Positions 1 through 7,585 of a stretch of DNA of 21,113 bases are shown one piece after another (the first letter of the stretch is position 1; each line of letters starts with the position of its first letter). A program made the position numbers and the translations under genes. The stretch is from Hyphomicrobiales bacterium (GTDB taxonomy: Bacteria; Pseudomonadota; Alphaproteobacteria; Rhizobiales; Beijerinckiaceae). The notes under the pieces are model-generated. The model had not been told where the DNA came from. It was given only the letters and a program-made list of their open reading frames with translations, and made no database searches. The stretch is from assembly GCA_015655535.1 (NCBI GenBank), contig JAATEW010000092.1, positions 1-21,113 on the forward strand, in the 5' to 3' direction.

Positions 1-558
1 CGCGTGCCCATCGTCTCCGGCAAGATCACCTCCGGATTCGGCATGCGCTTCCATCCGATCCTCGGCTACACGCGCCCGCATACGGACGTCGACTGGGCCG
101 CGCCCATCGGCACGCCGATCTTCGCCGCCGGCAATGGCACGATCATCAGCGAGGGCTGGGACTCAGGCTATGGCCGCCGCATCGAGATCCAGCACGCCAA
201 TGGCTATGTGACGACCTATAATCATATGTCGGGTTTCGCGCGCGGCACCGCGGAGGGCCAGCGCGTCCGCCAAGGCCAGGTGATCGGCTATCTCGGCCAG
301 ACCGGCCTCGCGACCGGCCCGCATCTCCATTACGAAGTGCTGGTCAACGGCCATTTCGTCGATCCGATGAAAGTGAAATTGGCACGCACCCGCGAATTCG
401 ACGGGCCGATGCTCGCGCAATTCAAACGCGAGAAAGACCGGATCGACGCCTTGCTCGCCAAAGCGCCGAACGCCCCGCAATTGGTCGCCGCGAAGCAGAC
501 CAACGAACGTCCGAGCTTTTCCCTGACCGAGACTCCGAACTATTTGGTCGGCAAGTAA
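1..558 (+). CDS. M23 family metallopeptidase (LytM domain), C-terminal part
   Basis: The frame is open from the left edge, so the gene starts outside the window and only about 185 C-terminal residues are seen. This is a complete LytM/peptidase M23 domain, a zinc endopeptidase that cuts peptide cross-links of peptidoglycan in the periplasm. Counting from the codon at position 4, visible zinc ligands are H26 and D30 (in RPHTDVDW) and H109 of the GPHLHYE motif; H107 and the H74 of TYNH are the expected catalytic histidines. The usual HxGxD reads H-T-D-V-D, so the Gly between the ligands is Asp. Alphaproteobacterial relatives usually have a long N-terminal segment with a membrane anchor and coiled coil, presumably upstream here. 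A hydrophilic tail of about 60 residues follows the domain. The GTG at position 4 is very unlikely to be the true start because the domain begins immediately. Confidence 0.9.
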   Translation, partial: RVPIVSGKITSGFGMRFHPILGYTRPHTDVDWAAPIGTPIFAAGNGTIISEGWDSGYGRRIEIQHANGYVTTYNHMSGFARGTAEGQRVRQGQVIGYLGQTGLATGPHLHYEVLVNGHFVDPMKVKLARTREFDGPMLAQFKREKDRIDALLAKAPNAPQLVAAKQTNERPSFSLTETPNYLVGK

Positions 559-816
559 TTTTGTAAAGGACCGGACGATATTCCGGCCGCGCGCTTATCG
601 AGCGCCGCTTCTTCCAAGCCATGTCGGTTAGCAGCGCTTCGCCTCGGCGGGATGATGTTTCCTCGCCGGCTTCATCATGTGCGCTTGCGCACAAGTTCGG
701 GCAGGTGCGCGCCGAAAACAGCAACCGGCGGATGAACCTCCGCCACGATCGTCACGACCAAGGATTGCAAGGCTTCTCGTGCTGATGCCGGAGCCGCAGT
801 TTTTGGGAGAACGACA

Positions 817-2412
817 ATGACCATGATGGATAAACTCTCGTCCGGCTCCGACATCGCGATGTTCGAAGAGATTGAGACCACCGAAACCTCTTATGAACAA
901 GCCGGCGTTTCAAGCGATGGCGCCGCTGCTTTCGCCGGGCCGTTAGATCACGATGATTTTGGATTGAATCAATCCAAAATCATGAACGTGATCGATTCTT
1001 TTAAAGATTCAGAGCCGGATGCGGGCGGAAAACCGCTACACACTTTTCCTCATCCCGCTCTGGAAATTTGGGAATCCGAAGAAACGCGCCCGGCCTATTT
1101 CTCCGTCTCCGGCGAAATGACGACGAGCCTTGCGGAGTCTTTCGATCATTACATCGGACCCTGCATGCAGCATCCGTTTCTGCCGAAGGCGGAGATCAAG
1201 GCCAAGCAATTCGCCCGCATCAAATATCTGGTCGAGATGGCCTATGCGGATATTCCCGTCTATCGCGACAAATATATCGCGGCCGGCTTTCACCCATCCG
1301 ACCTCACATGCGAGGCGGATATCGACCTCATTCCGATCATCACCAAAGCCGAACTCGTCGCGGCTTTCCCCGGGCGCTGCATCAATCCGCGCTACGCGAT
1401 GGACGATCTCTTCCCCACCCGCTCGTCGGGCTCGTCGGGGCAGACGCTTCTCATCCGCGTCGATCCCGACGCGGTCGTCACCGACACGATCCAGGGCGTG
1501 CGCCAATTCGCTTTGCAGAGCGGGCTGAAATATGGCCCCGCCGACCTGCTGACGCATGTCTATACGGTCCCGTGGTGGTTCTCGTCGATCGGCGGCACCT
1601 ATCCCGGCGCCTTCATTTCCAGCGTCATTCCGCCGGAACGTGTGGCGCAGCATCTAAAGGAGATGTCACCGAAGATCCTGTCCTGCTATCCGTCGAACCT
1701 CGAAGCTCTGCTGCCCTATGCCGACGCGTTCAAATCGTCGCTCATGCTGGCGGTGACGCATTCGGAATATTCGTCGCCCGCGTCGCGCAAAGCAGCCTCG
1801 GCAAAGCTCGGCGTTCCGGTGCGCGACGAATATAGTTCCGAAGAAGCAACGCGCATCGCGCTCGAACTGCCCTGCGGCCATTATCACGTCTGCGAGGATT
1901 CGGTCAGGCTCGACATCGTCGATCCGGTGACGCTCGCTCCGCAGGTCAAGGGGCAGTCCGGCCTCGCCGTGATCACCAATCTCCTCAACGAGGCCATGCC
2001 CTTCATCCGCTATATGCAGGGCGATTGCCTGACGGAACCGGCAGAGCCTGATCCCTGCGGCATAGGCTGGAAGCAGTTGGAGAGCATAGACGGGCGCATG
2101 AACGATGCCTTCGTCAATGCCTATGGCCGGATGGTGCCGGCCGGCAGCGTGCTCGACATCACCTATCGCTGGATGTTCGACTGCGGGATCAACCTCGCGC
2201 AATTCGAAATCATCCAAAAGGCGCATGATGCCGTCGAGGCCCACTTCATTCCAGGTGCCGGCGTCGATGAAAACGTCATCGTGGGTTCGGTCGGCCATCT
2301 CGAAGATCTGCTCGGCCTCTGCCTCGAACACAAGGTGAAAGTGCGAGCCAAGGTCATGGCCGCCTTCCCGGCGAAGAGCGGCAAACGCCGCCCGATCCGC
2401 CGCGAGATGTGA
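817..2412 (+). CDS. PaaK-like adenylate-forming enzyme (phenylacetate-CoA ligase family)
   Basis: This 531-residue protein belongs to the ANL superfamily on the phenylacetate-CoA ligase (PaaK) side, enzymes that activate a carboxylate with ATP and usually pass it to CoA. The core begins near residue 125 with a PaaK-like sequence (FARIKYLVEMAYADIPVYR). Visible motifs are the Ser/Gly-rich phosphate loop TRSSGSSGQT at 201-210, DEYSSEEA at 337-344 (A5 region with the acidic residue), RYMQGD at 398-403 (A7 Asp), GRMND at 426-430 (A8 hinge) and a C-terminal SGKRR at 521-525 where the catalytic Lys of A10 is expected. The start is supported by GGGAG about 8 bases before the ATG. Residues 1-43 are acidic and unlike known domains; residues 44-82 are encoded by a palindromic repeat (see that entry). 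Substrate is unknown. An ABC-2 exporter follows on the same strand, so an export-coupled product is possible. It could also be an acyl-transferring relative rather than a true CoA ligase. Confidence 0.85.
   Translation: MTMMDKLSSGSDIAMFEEIETTETSYEQAGVSSDGAAAFAGPLDHDDFGLNQSKIMNVIDSFKDSEPDAGGKPLHTFPHPALEIWESEETRPAYFSVSGEMTTSLAESFDHYIGPCMQHPFLPKAEIKAKQFARIKYLVEMAYADIPVYRDKYIAAGFHPSDLTCEADIDLIPIITKAELVAAFPGRCINPRYAMDDLFPTRSSGSSGQTLLIRVDPDAVVTDTIQGVRQFALQSGLKYGPADLLTHVYTVPWWFSSIGGTYPGAFISSVIPPERVAQHLKEMSPKILSCYPSNLEALLPYADAFKSSLMLAVTHSEYSSPASRKAASAKLGVPVRDEYSSEEATRIALELPCGHYHVCEDSVRLDIVDPVTLAPQVKGQSGLAVITNLLNEAMPFIRYMQGDCLTEPAEPDPCGIGWKQLESIDGRMNDAFVNAYGRMVPAGSVLDITYRWMFDCGINLAQFEIIQKAHDAVEAHFIPGAGVDENVIVGSVGHLEDLLGLCLEHKVKVRAKVMAAFPAKSGKRRPIRREM
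946..1062. repeat. Double palindromic element inside the coding sequence
   Basis: Two inverted repeats lie back to back. The first has 15-base arms, ATGATTTTGGATTGA at 953-967 and its exact complement at 969-983, around a single central base. It is extended by GATCACG (946-952) pairing with CGTGATC (987-993) across a three-base bulge. The second has arms at 1010-1021 and 1051-1062 that match at 11 of 12 positions, with an inner GCGG-AAAA-CCGC hairpin at 1025-1036. The span from outer arm to outer arm is 117 bases, exactly 39 codons, and encodes residues 44-82 of the adenylate-forming enzyme without a stop. From memory it resembles a dispersed intergenic palindrome common in Hyphomicrobiales; I could not check copy number. 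Confidence 0.8.
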
Positions 2413-2439
2413 GCGTCCACCGTCATGCGCATTCCCCGG

Positions 2440-2525
2440 ATCAAGTCCGAGGATGACCCGCGCATCCAAACACAACACTCCACAATGCCTGGATGGCCGG
2501 GTCAAACCCGGCCATGACGGCCACT
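2440..2525. repeat. REP-like intergenic palindrome
   Basis: The 133-base gap between the ligase-like gene and the permease gene holds a perfect hairpin: ATGGCCGGGT (2493-2502) and its complement ACCCGGCCAT (2506-2515) around a CAA loop. Upstream, 2440-2457 reads on the other strand like the companion half of the same repeat family (GGACTTGATCCGGGG). Such 'GGCCGGGTCAAGCCCGGCC' palindromes are commonly dispersed in alphaproteobacterial intergenic regions. In a transcript the hairpin could act as a stability or attenuation element between the two genes; it lacks a U-tract and is unlikely to be a full terminator. Confidence 0.75.
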
Positions 2526-2545
2526 GTAAGAACAGGAGACCGACA

Positions 2546-3343
2546 ATGAGCGGCTCGCTCAACCGTATCGGCGCCATGACCTTGCGCTATTGCTTTCTTC
2601 TGCGCTCGTCATGGCCACGGCTTCTCGAACTCGTCTATTGGCCAGCGATGCAAATGCTCGTCTGGGGTTTTCTCCAGCTCTTTCTCAGCGAAGATCATTC
2701 CTCGCTTGCGATGATCTCCGGCACATTCGTCGGCGCGGTTCTTTTGTGGGACGTGTTGTTTCGCGGCCAGCTCGGCTTCTCTGTGTCCTTCATGGAAGAG
2801 ATCTGGTCGCGCAATATCGCAAACCTCATGATGAGTCCGCTGCGGCCCATCGAACTCGCGGCCTCCTTGATGCTCGTCTCGGTGCTGCGGCTGCTGATCG
2901 GCATGGTGCCCGTGTCGCTTTTCGCGCTCGCGCTGTTCCATTTCAATATTTACGGCCTTGGCTTTGTGCTCGTGATCTTCTTCGTCAATCTCGTATTGAC
3001 GGCCTGGGCGATCGGGCTCGCGGTCTGCGGCTTCGTGCTGCGCTACGGCATGGGTGCCGAAAGCCTCGCCTGGGCGCTCGTCATGCTGCTTCTGCCCTTC
3101 TGCTGCGTCTATTACCCGGTGTGGATTCTCCCCGAATGGCTGCAGCCGATCTCTTGGGCTTTGTCGCCGACCTATGTGTTCGAGGGCCTGCGCGCCGCGA
3201 TTATCGATCAGACCTTCCGCGGCGACCTGATGCTGAAGGCCTTCGCGCTCAACCTCGTCTATCTCGGCGCGGGCCTCGCGACTTTCATCTTGATCCTGCG
3301 CAGTGCCCGCCGGAGAGGCGCGCTCGTCTCGATCGGAGAATAG
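2546..3343 (+). CDS. ABC-2 type transporter permease
   Basis: A 265-residue integral membrane protein with about six hydrophobic segments, for example around FLQLFLS, GTFVGAVLLWDVLF, LRLLIGMVPVSLFALALF, FVLVIFFVNLVLTAWAIGLAVCG, ALVMLLLPFCCVYYPVWIL and the C-terminal LNLVYLGAGLATFILIL. The WILPEWLQPISWALSPTYVFEGLR stretch before the last segment is typical of the ABC-2 export permease family, which includes drug, polysaccharide and lipid exporters. The start chosen is the ATG at 2546, preceded by AGGAGA with good spacing; the frame stays open further upstream but there it runs through the repeat. The ATPase gene follows after 25 bases, so the two form one exporter. Permease before ATPase is the less common order. 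The cargo cannot be read from sequence. Confidence 0.88.
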   Translation: MSGSLNRIGAMTLRYCFLLRSSWPRLLELVYWPAMQMLVWGFLQLFLSEDHSSLAMISGTFVGAVLLWDVLFRGQLGFSVSFMEEIWSRNIANLMMSPLRPIELAASLMLVSVLRLLIGMVPVSLFALALFHFNIYGLGFVLVIFFVNLVLTAWAIGLAVCGFVLRYGMGAESLAWALVMLLLPFCCVYYPVWILPEWLQPISWALSPTYVFEGLRAAIIDQTFRGDLMLKAFALNLVYLGAGLATFILILRSARRRGALVSIGE

Positions 3344-3368
3344 ACTCAACGCTCAAAGGAACACGATC

Positions 3369-4175
3369 ATGCAACCGATGACCAGCGCAGCGACCATCCT
3401 CGAAATGCGAGGCACCTTCTGGCAATGCGCGGAAGGCGTGCCACCCGAACATGCCGCACCGCGCGTGCCGGCTGTCGTGCTCGAAAATGTCGTGAAGGAT
3501 TATAAGACCTGCCGCGCGCTCGACGGCATCAGCCTCGACATTCCGCAAGGCGCGACGGTTGGCTTCGTTGGCTGCAACGGCGCAGGCAAGACGACGACGA
3601 TCTTTACCATCATGGGGTTGATCGCGCCATCGTCCGGGCGCGTGATGGTCTTCGGCCACGACATGACGCGCGATCCCTATAGAGTCTTGAGCCGGATGAA
3701 TTTCGCGAGCCCCTATATGAATATGCCGGCGCGTCTCAGCGTGAAACAGAATCTTCGGATCTTCGCCAAACTCTATGGCGTGCCAAACGTCAAAGCCAAA
3801 CTGGCGCAGCTCGCGCATGAATTCGATCTGGGCGACATCATGGACCGTGCGACCGGCAGTCTCTCGGCCGGACAGAAAACCCGCGTGTCGCTCGCCAAGG
3901 CGCTGCTGAACGAGCCGGACATTCTGCTGCTCGACGAGCCGACGGCCTCACTCGATCCCGAACGAGCGGCTTTCATCCATCAAAAGCTGGAGGCGCATCG
4001 CAAGAAGCACAATGCGACGATCCTCATGACCTCGCACAACATGATGGAGGTGGAACGGCTCTGCGATCCTGCCGTCGTCATGCGTTATGGCTGTATTATT
4101 GAGAAAGGCTCACCCGCCGATTTCAAGCGCCGCTATGGCAGCGCGACGCTCGGTGAGGCGTTGGAGCTGATGTAG
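3369..4175 (+). CDS. ABC transporter ATP-binding protein (ABC-2 exporter)
   Basis: A 268-residue nucleotide-binding domain that should power the preceding permease. Motifs are Walker A GCNGAGKTTT, signature LSAGQKTR, Walker B ILLLDEP followed by the D-loop SLDP, and the switch His in MTSHN. The Q-loop region reads MNFASPYMNMPARLSV and shows no clear Gln; I recall a clade of bacterial exporter ATPases with this NF-SPY-LP-RLTV pattern, so it is probably a subfamily trait. An unusual stretch of about 37 residues (with WQCAEGVPPEHAAP) precedes the first beta strand VVLENVVKDYKT. The ATG at 3369 has an AAAGGA ribosome binding site. Together with the permease and the upstream adenylate-forming enzyme it forms a likely three-gene unit, though the 133-base repeat-bearing gap before the permease leaves room for separate expression. 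Confidence 0.9.
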   Translation: MQPMTSAATILEMRGTFWQCAEGVPPEHAAPRVPAVVLENVVKDYKTCRALDGISLDIPQGATVGFVGCNGAGKTTTIFTIMGLIAPSSGRVMVFGHDMTRDPYRVLSRMNFASPYMNMPARLSVKQNLRIFAKLYGVPNVKAKLAQLAHEFDLGDIMDRATGSLSAGQKTRVSLAKALLNEPDILLLDEPTASLDPERAAFIHQKLEAHRKKHNATILMTSHNMMEVERLCDPAVVMRYGCIIEKGSPADFKRRYGSATLGEALELM

Positions 4176-4409
4176 GTAAAGATGCGCGCTTTCCATCTTA
4201 GATAAGCATAATCACTTAGCGTATCTGGGACACAGGTCGCTAGTAAATCGATAAGACCGCGAAATGCCGTTTCGAACGCGGTTCCCTGAACATAGGCTTG
4301 GCTTGCATGTCGAATGATTCGCAAGGCTGAACGTGAGTTCAAGCTGGCGCGGCTATTACGCTCCGCGCTCTACCTCTGCGATCGAGGAGTGCCCTTAACG
4401 CCGATCCGC

Positions 4410-7400
4410 ATGAGACCAAAATTGCACTCTGCCTTCGCTCTCAGACAAAACGGTCCGGTTAAATCGCCGAACCCATGGCTGCCGCCCTTGCTGCTGTCGG
4501 CAAGCGTCGTGGCGCTTATATGCGCCGCTCCATTGTCGGCTTTCGCTCAGACGCCTCCAATTCCCAATCCGCTTCAATATGGATTGGGCCTCATCGGCGC
4601 TCCCGCGGCATGGGCGGCCGGTTATTCAGGCGTCGGCGTGACAATCGCGATCGGCGACACCGGCATAGACACCATGCATCCAGCCTTCGCCGGCAAGATC
4701 GACCCGCGCAGCATGAATTACGTGCTGCCGGCGCCGGGCGCGGTTTATGATCGGACGCAGATCACGGATCTAGGCTATCACGGCACGCATGTCAGCGGCA
4801 TCGCGCTTGCGTCTGGCACGAGCGACGCGCCTGGCGTCGCCTATAATGCGGATGTCGTGATGCTTCGCGTCTTGGCCGATACGCGAGCTTGCAAAGCGCC
4901 GGGGGCAAATTGCACACCCGATGTCATCGACGATCCCGCAGCTAGTTCCCTCGATTATTTTGCGACGCTCACCAATGTCGGCATTTACAATGCGAGCTAC
5001 GGGCCAAGTCTCCCCAGAGGGACTGCAAATCTGCAACAATGGCCAAGCTATACCATCGACGCCACCGAGGAGGCGGCAGCGTGGAATGCGGTTTCGGCCG
5101 GTAAAATCATCGTCGCCGCGACGGGAAACGATCGCGGCGTCAATCCCGCCGCGGGCCGCAATCCAAATGGTTTGGCGCTTGATCCATTCATCCGGCCAGC
5201 CAATGCCAATGCCGGCGTCTATGACGATCGAGGTGCCAATTACGACTTTTCCAACCTGTTGGGGCAGAACGGCCTGATCATCGGCGTCACGGCGGTCGAT
5301 CAGAACAAGACCATCGCGGGTTTCGCAAATATGTGCGGCGTGACCGCGAGCTGGTGCGTCGCGGCTCCGGGTGTAAATATCTATTCGACATTGCCCGACA
5401 ACATGTATGGGTCACTATCGGGTACATCGATGGCAGCACCCATGGTTTCGGGTGCGCTGGCGGATTTGACGCAAGCCTATCCCGGCTATAATTCGCAAGA
5501 TCTGGCGCATGTGCTCTTTGCAACGGCGGAGAACATCGGCGGCCAGGCCGCGGATAACGCGATTTACGGTTACGGCCTGATCCGGCTCGACCGGGCCATC
5601 GCAGGGCCGACTACGCTCGCTGCCGACTACGCCGTCAATGTCGCCAATCGGCAAATGACCTATTGGAGTCAGCCGTTCGCCACCAGCGGCGGCTTCAGCA
5701 AGACGGGCGATGGCTATCTCATCATCGCCGGACGCACCGATGCGGCCGGCGACGTGGCGGTGAACGGCGGCGCACTCGGCGTCGACGGCACACTTACCCT
5801 CGACACGGAAATGACCGTCGCGCAGGGTGCCACACTGGCGGGCTTCGGCACGATCAACGGCAATACGATCGTCAACGGCACGCTGAATGCCGGGCAATTG
5901 CCGAACTATAGCGATCTGATCGCCAATAATGGCGGCACCCTGCCGGCCGGCATCCCGTTGACCGGAACCTCGCCCGGCACGCTGACCTTCGACGGCAACG
6001 TAACGCTCGGCTCAACCGCCATCATGCGGGTCAATGTCGACGGCAATCTGCAGATTCCAGGCGGGCCCCGCACCTATGACAAGATCATCGTCGACGGCGA
6101 TGGGCACGTATTCACGGCGAACGGAACGCTCACACCCATTCTGCGCGGCATTCCGGGCGGTACCAACACCTACTCTCCGACCATCGGCACATCCTTTCCG
6201 TTTCTAATGGCGTTTGACGGCGCCACCGTCACAGGATCCTTCACAGGTCTGGTTCAACCAACCAATGCCCTCCCGGCCAACGCGCGCCTCGACACAGTTT
6301 ATTCGCCAACCGGAATCTCGCTCAACGTGACGCCTCTGACATTCACCGGCCTCGCGGCGGCGCAGGGCCTCAATATCAATCAACTCGCTCTCGCCAATGC
6401 ACTCGATCGCGCGCGTCCGGCAGCGGGGCTCGCCATGTTTGGACGCACGCAGACGATCTTCGATGCGCTCTACCAGCAGGACGCCGGCGGCGACGCGGCG
6501 GCACTCAATTCTCTTTCGGGTCAAGGCCAGGCGGCAATTCCAAGCGCCATCCTCGACGCCTTCGCCGGTTTTTCCGATGTGATCGGCGATCGCCAAACCA
6601 TGCTCGCCTCAGGCTTCGGCGCGGCCCAAGCGGCGCTGACGCCGAACATCGCCCTTTCCTATGCGAATACCGGCACCATCGCGGAAGCGCTTGGCGCGCC
6701 CGGAGGGCCGTTTGCGAGTCAGACGCCAGCCAGCGCGGCGGCGATTGCCGATTCCTGGACGACATGGGGTCAGGGCTACGGCCGCCAGTCGCGTGTCGGC
6801 GAGGCCAATGGTGTGCCCGGCGCCAACGCATCGAGCGGCGGCTTCGTGGTCGGCAGCGATCGTCTCGTCGCAGCCAATCTCATTGCCGGCGGCGCGGCGG
6901 GCTATACCCATACCGCGACCGGCAGCGCCGGCATGAGTGCCACCGCCGATACCTATGCAGGTGCACTCTATGCCACCTGGACGCCCGGCCCATTCGTCTT
7001 CGATGCAAGATTGGCAGGTGGCCCGACCACGGGCAACACAACGCGATTCATCTCCTTTCCGGGCGTATCCACTCCGACCGGGGGCACGGTGAACGGATGG
7101 GGCCTTTTGGCCGCGGGCGACGCCGGCTATCAGTTCGATCTCATCGGCGTCACGCTGAAGCCCTTCGCCGGACTGACCGGCCAAAACTTCCATCGCAACG
7201 GCTTTACCGAGACGAGCGATTTCGGCCTGAGTTTTCCGACCCGGACATTCGACAGGGTCACCGGCGAACTCGGCGTCTGGACCACCAAGCTTTTCCACGC
7301 CGGGGCCACGACCTATATGTTGCAGTTCAAAGCCGCCTGGACGGATGATTTCAGCAATCCCGCGCTCACGACGCAGGCGGCGCTGCTCGACCAGCCCTTC

Positions 7401-7562
7401 GGAATCGCTGCGGCCAATCCGGGCCGCGACGCCGCCGTCGTCGCCGTCAATGTGGCGGCGTGGCAGACAGAAAGTGTCGCGCTCTTCGCCAATTATAGAG
7501 GCGAATTCCGCGACAATGCGACATCCAATCAAGGGACCATCGGCATGCGCGTCAGTTGGTGA
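4410..7562 (+). CDS. Subtilisin-like (S8) autotransporter serine protease
   Basis: A type V secreted protease of about 1050 residues. With the ATG at 4410 as start it has a signal peptide with hydrophobic core PPLLLSASVVALICAAPLS and a likely cut after AFA (residue 46). The frame also stays open to an ATG at 4314, which would add 32 residues that do not look like a signal region. The S8 domain carries Asp83 (GDTGID), His124 (YHGTHVSG) and Ser340 (SGTSMAAP). Two C-x6-C pairs, in RACKAPGANC and CGVTASWC, suggest disulfides. A beta-helix style linker follows, including a passenger-repeat-like stretch (FSKTGDGYLIIAGRT...GALGVDGTLT...LAGFGTINGNTIVNGTLNAG). The last 280 or so residues form a predicted autotransporter beta-barrel (SWTTWGQGYGRQSRV...), ending in MRVSW with the terminal aromatic residue expected for Bam recognition. 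It appears monocistronic. Substrate is unknown. Confidence 0.93.
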   Translation: MRPKLHSAFALRQNGPVKSPNPWLPPLLLSASVVALICAAPLSAFAQTPPIPNPLQYGLGLIGAPAAWAAGYSGVGVTIAIGDTGIDTMHPAFAGKIDPRSMNYVLPAPGAVYDRTQITDLGYHGTHVSGIALASGTSDAPGVAYNADVVMLRVLADTRACKAPGANCTPDVIDDPAASSLDYFATLTNVGIYNASYGPSLPRGTANLQQWPSYTIDATEEAAAWNAVSAGKIIVAATGNDRGVNPAAGRNPNGLALDPFIRPANANAGVYDDRGANYDFSNLLGQNGLIIGVTAVDQNKTIAGFANMCGVTASWCVAAPGVNIYSTLPDNMYGSLSGTSMAAPMVSGALADLTQAYPGYNSQDLAHVLFATAENIGGQAADNAIYGYGLIRLDRAIAGPTTLAADYAVNVANRQMTYWSQPFATSGGFSKTGDGYLIIAGRTDAAGDVAVNGGALGVDGTLTLDTEMTVAQGATLAGFGTINGNTIVNGTLNAGQLPNYSDLIANNGGTLPAGIPLTGTSPGTLTFDGNVTLGSTAIMRVNVDGNLQIPGGPRTYDKIIVDGDGHVFTANGTLTPILRGIPGGTNTYSPTIGTSFPFLMAFDGATVTGSFTGLVQPTNALPANARLDTVYSPTGISLNVTPLTFTGLAAAQGLNINQLALANALDRARPAAGLAMFGRTQTIFDALYQQDAGGDAAALNSLSGQGQAAIPSAILDAFAGFSDVIGDRQTMLASGFGAAQAALTPNIALSYANTGTIAEALGAPGGPFASQTPASAAAIADSWTTWGQGYGRQSRVGEANGVPGANASSGGFVVGSDRLVAANLIAGGAAGYTHTATGSAGMSATADTYAGALYATWTPGPFVFDARLAGGPTTGNTTRFISFPGVSTPTGGTVNGWGLLAAGDAGYQFDLIGVTLKPFAGLTGQNFHRNGFTETSDFGLSFPTRTFDRVTGELGVWTTKLFHAGATTYMLQFKAAWTDDFSNPALTTQAALLDQPFGIAAANPGRDAAVVAVNVAAWQTESVALFANYRGEFRDNATSNQGTIGMRVSW

Positions 7563-7585
7563 CGCGCTCGGAAATTGGCCGCCCT

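Noticed and set aside
621..785. A 54-codon open frame (MSVSSASPRRDD... ending GFSC) just upstream of the adenylate-forming enzyme, considered as a peptide precursor for the cassette.
   Set aside because: No ribosome binding site before its ATG, composition like random GC-rich DNA, and no precursor motif. The gap 559-816 otherwise shows only a weak CCGGA/TCCGG stem after the M23 gene.
4179..4199. Possible terminator after the ABC ATPase gene (AAGATG / CATCTT stem).
   Set aside because: Only six pairs, a nine-base loop and no T-run. The rest of 4176-4409 shows no clear promoter or small gene, apart from a short ACCGCG/CGCGGT inverted repeat.
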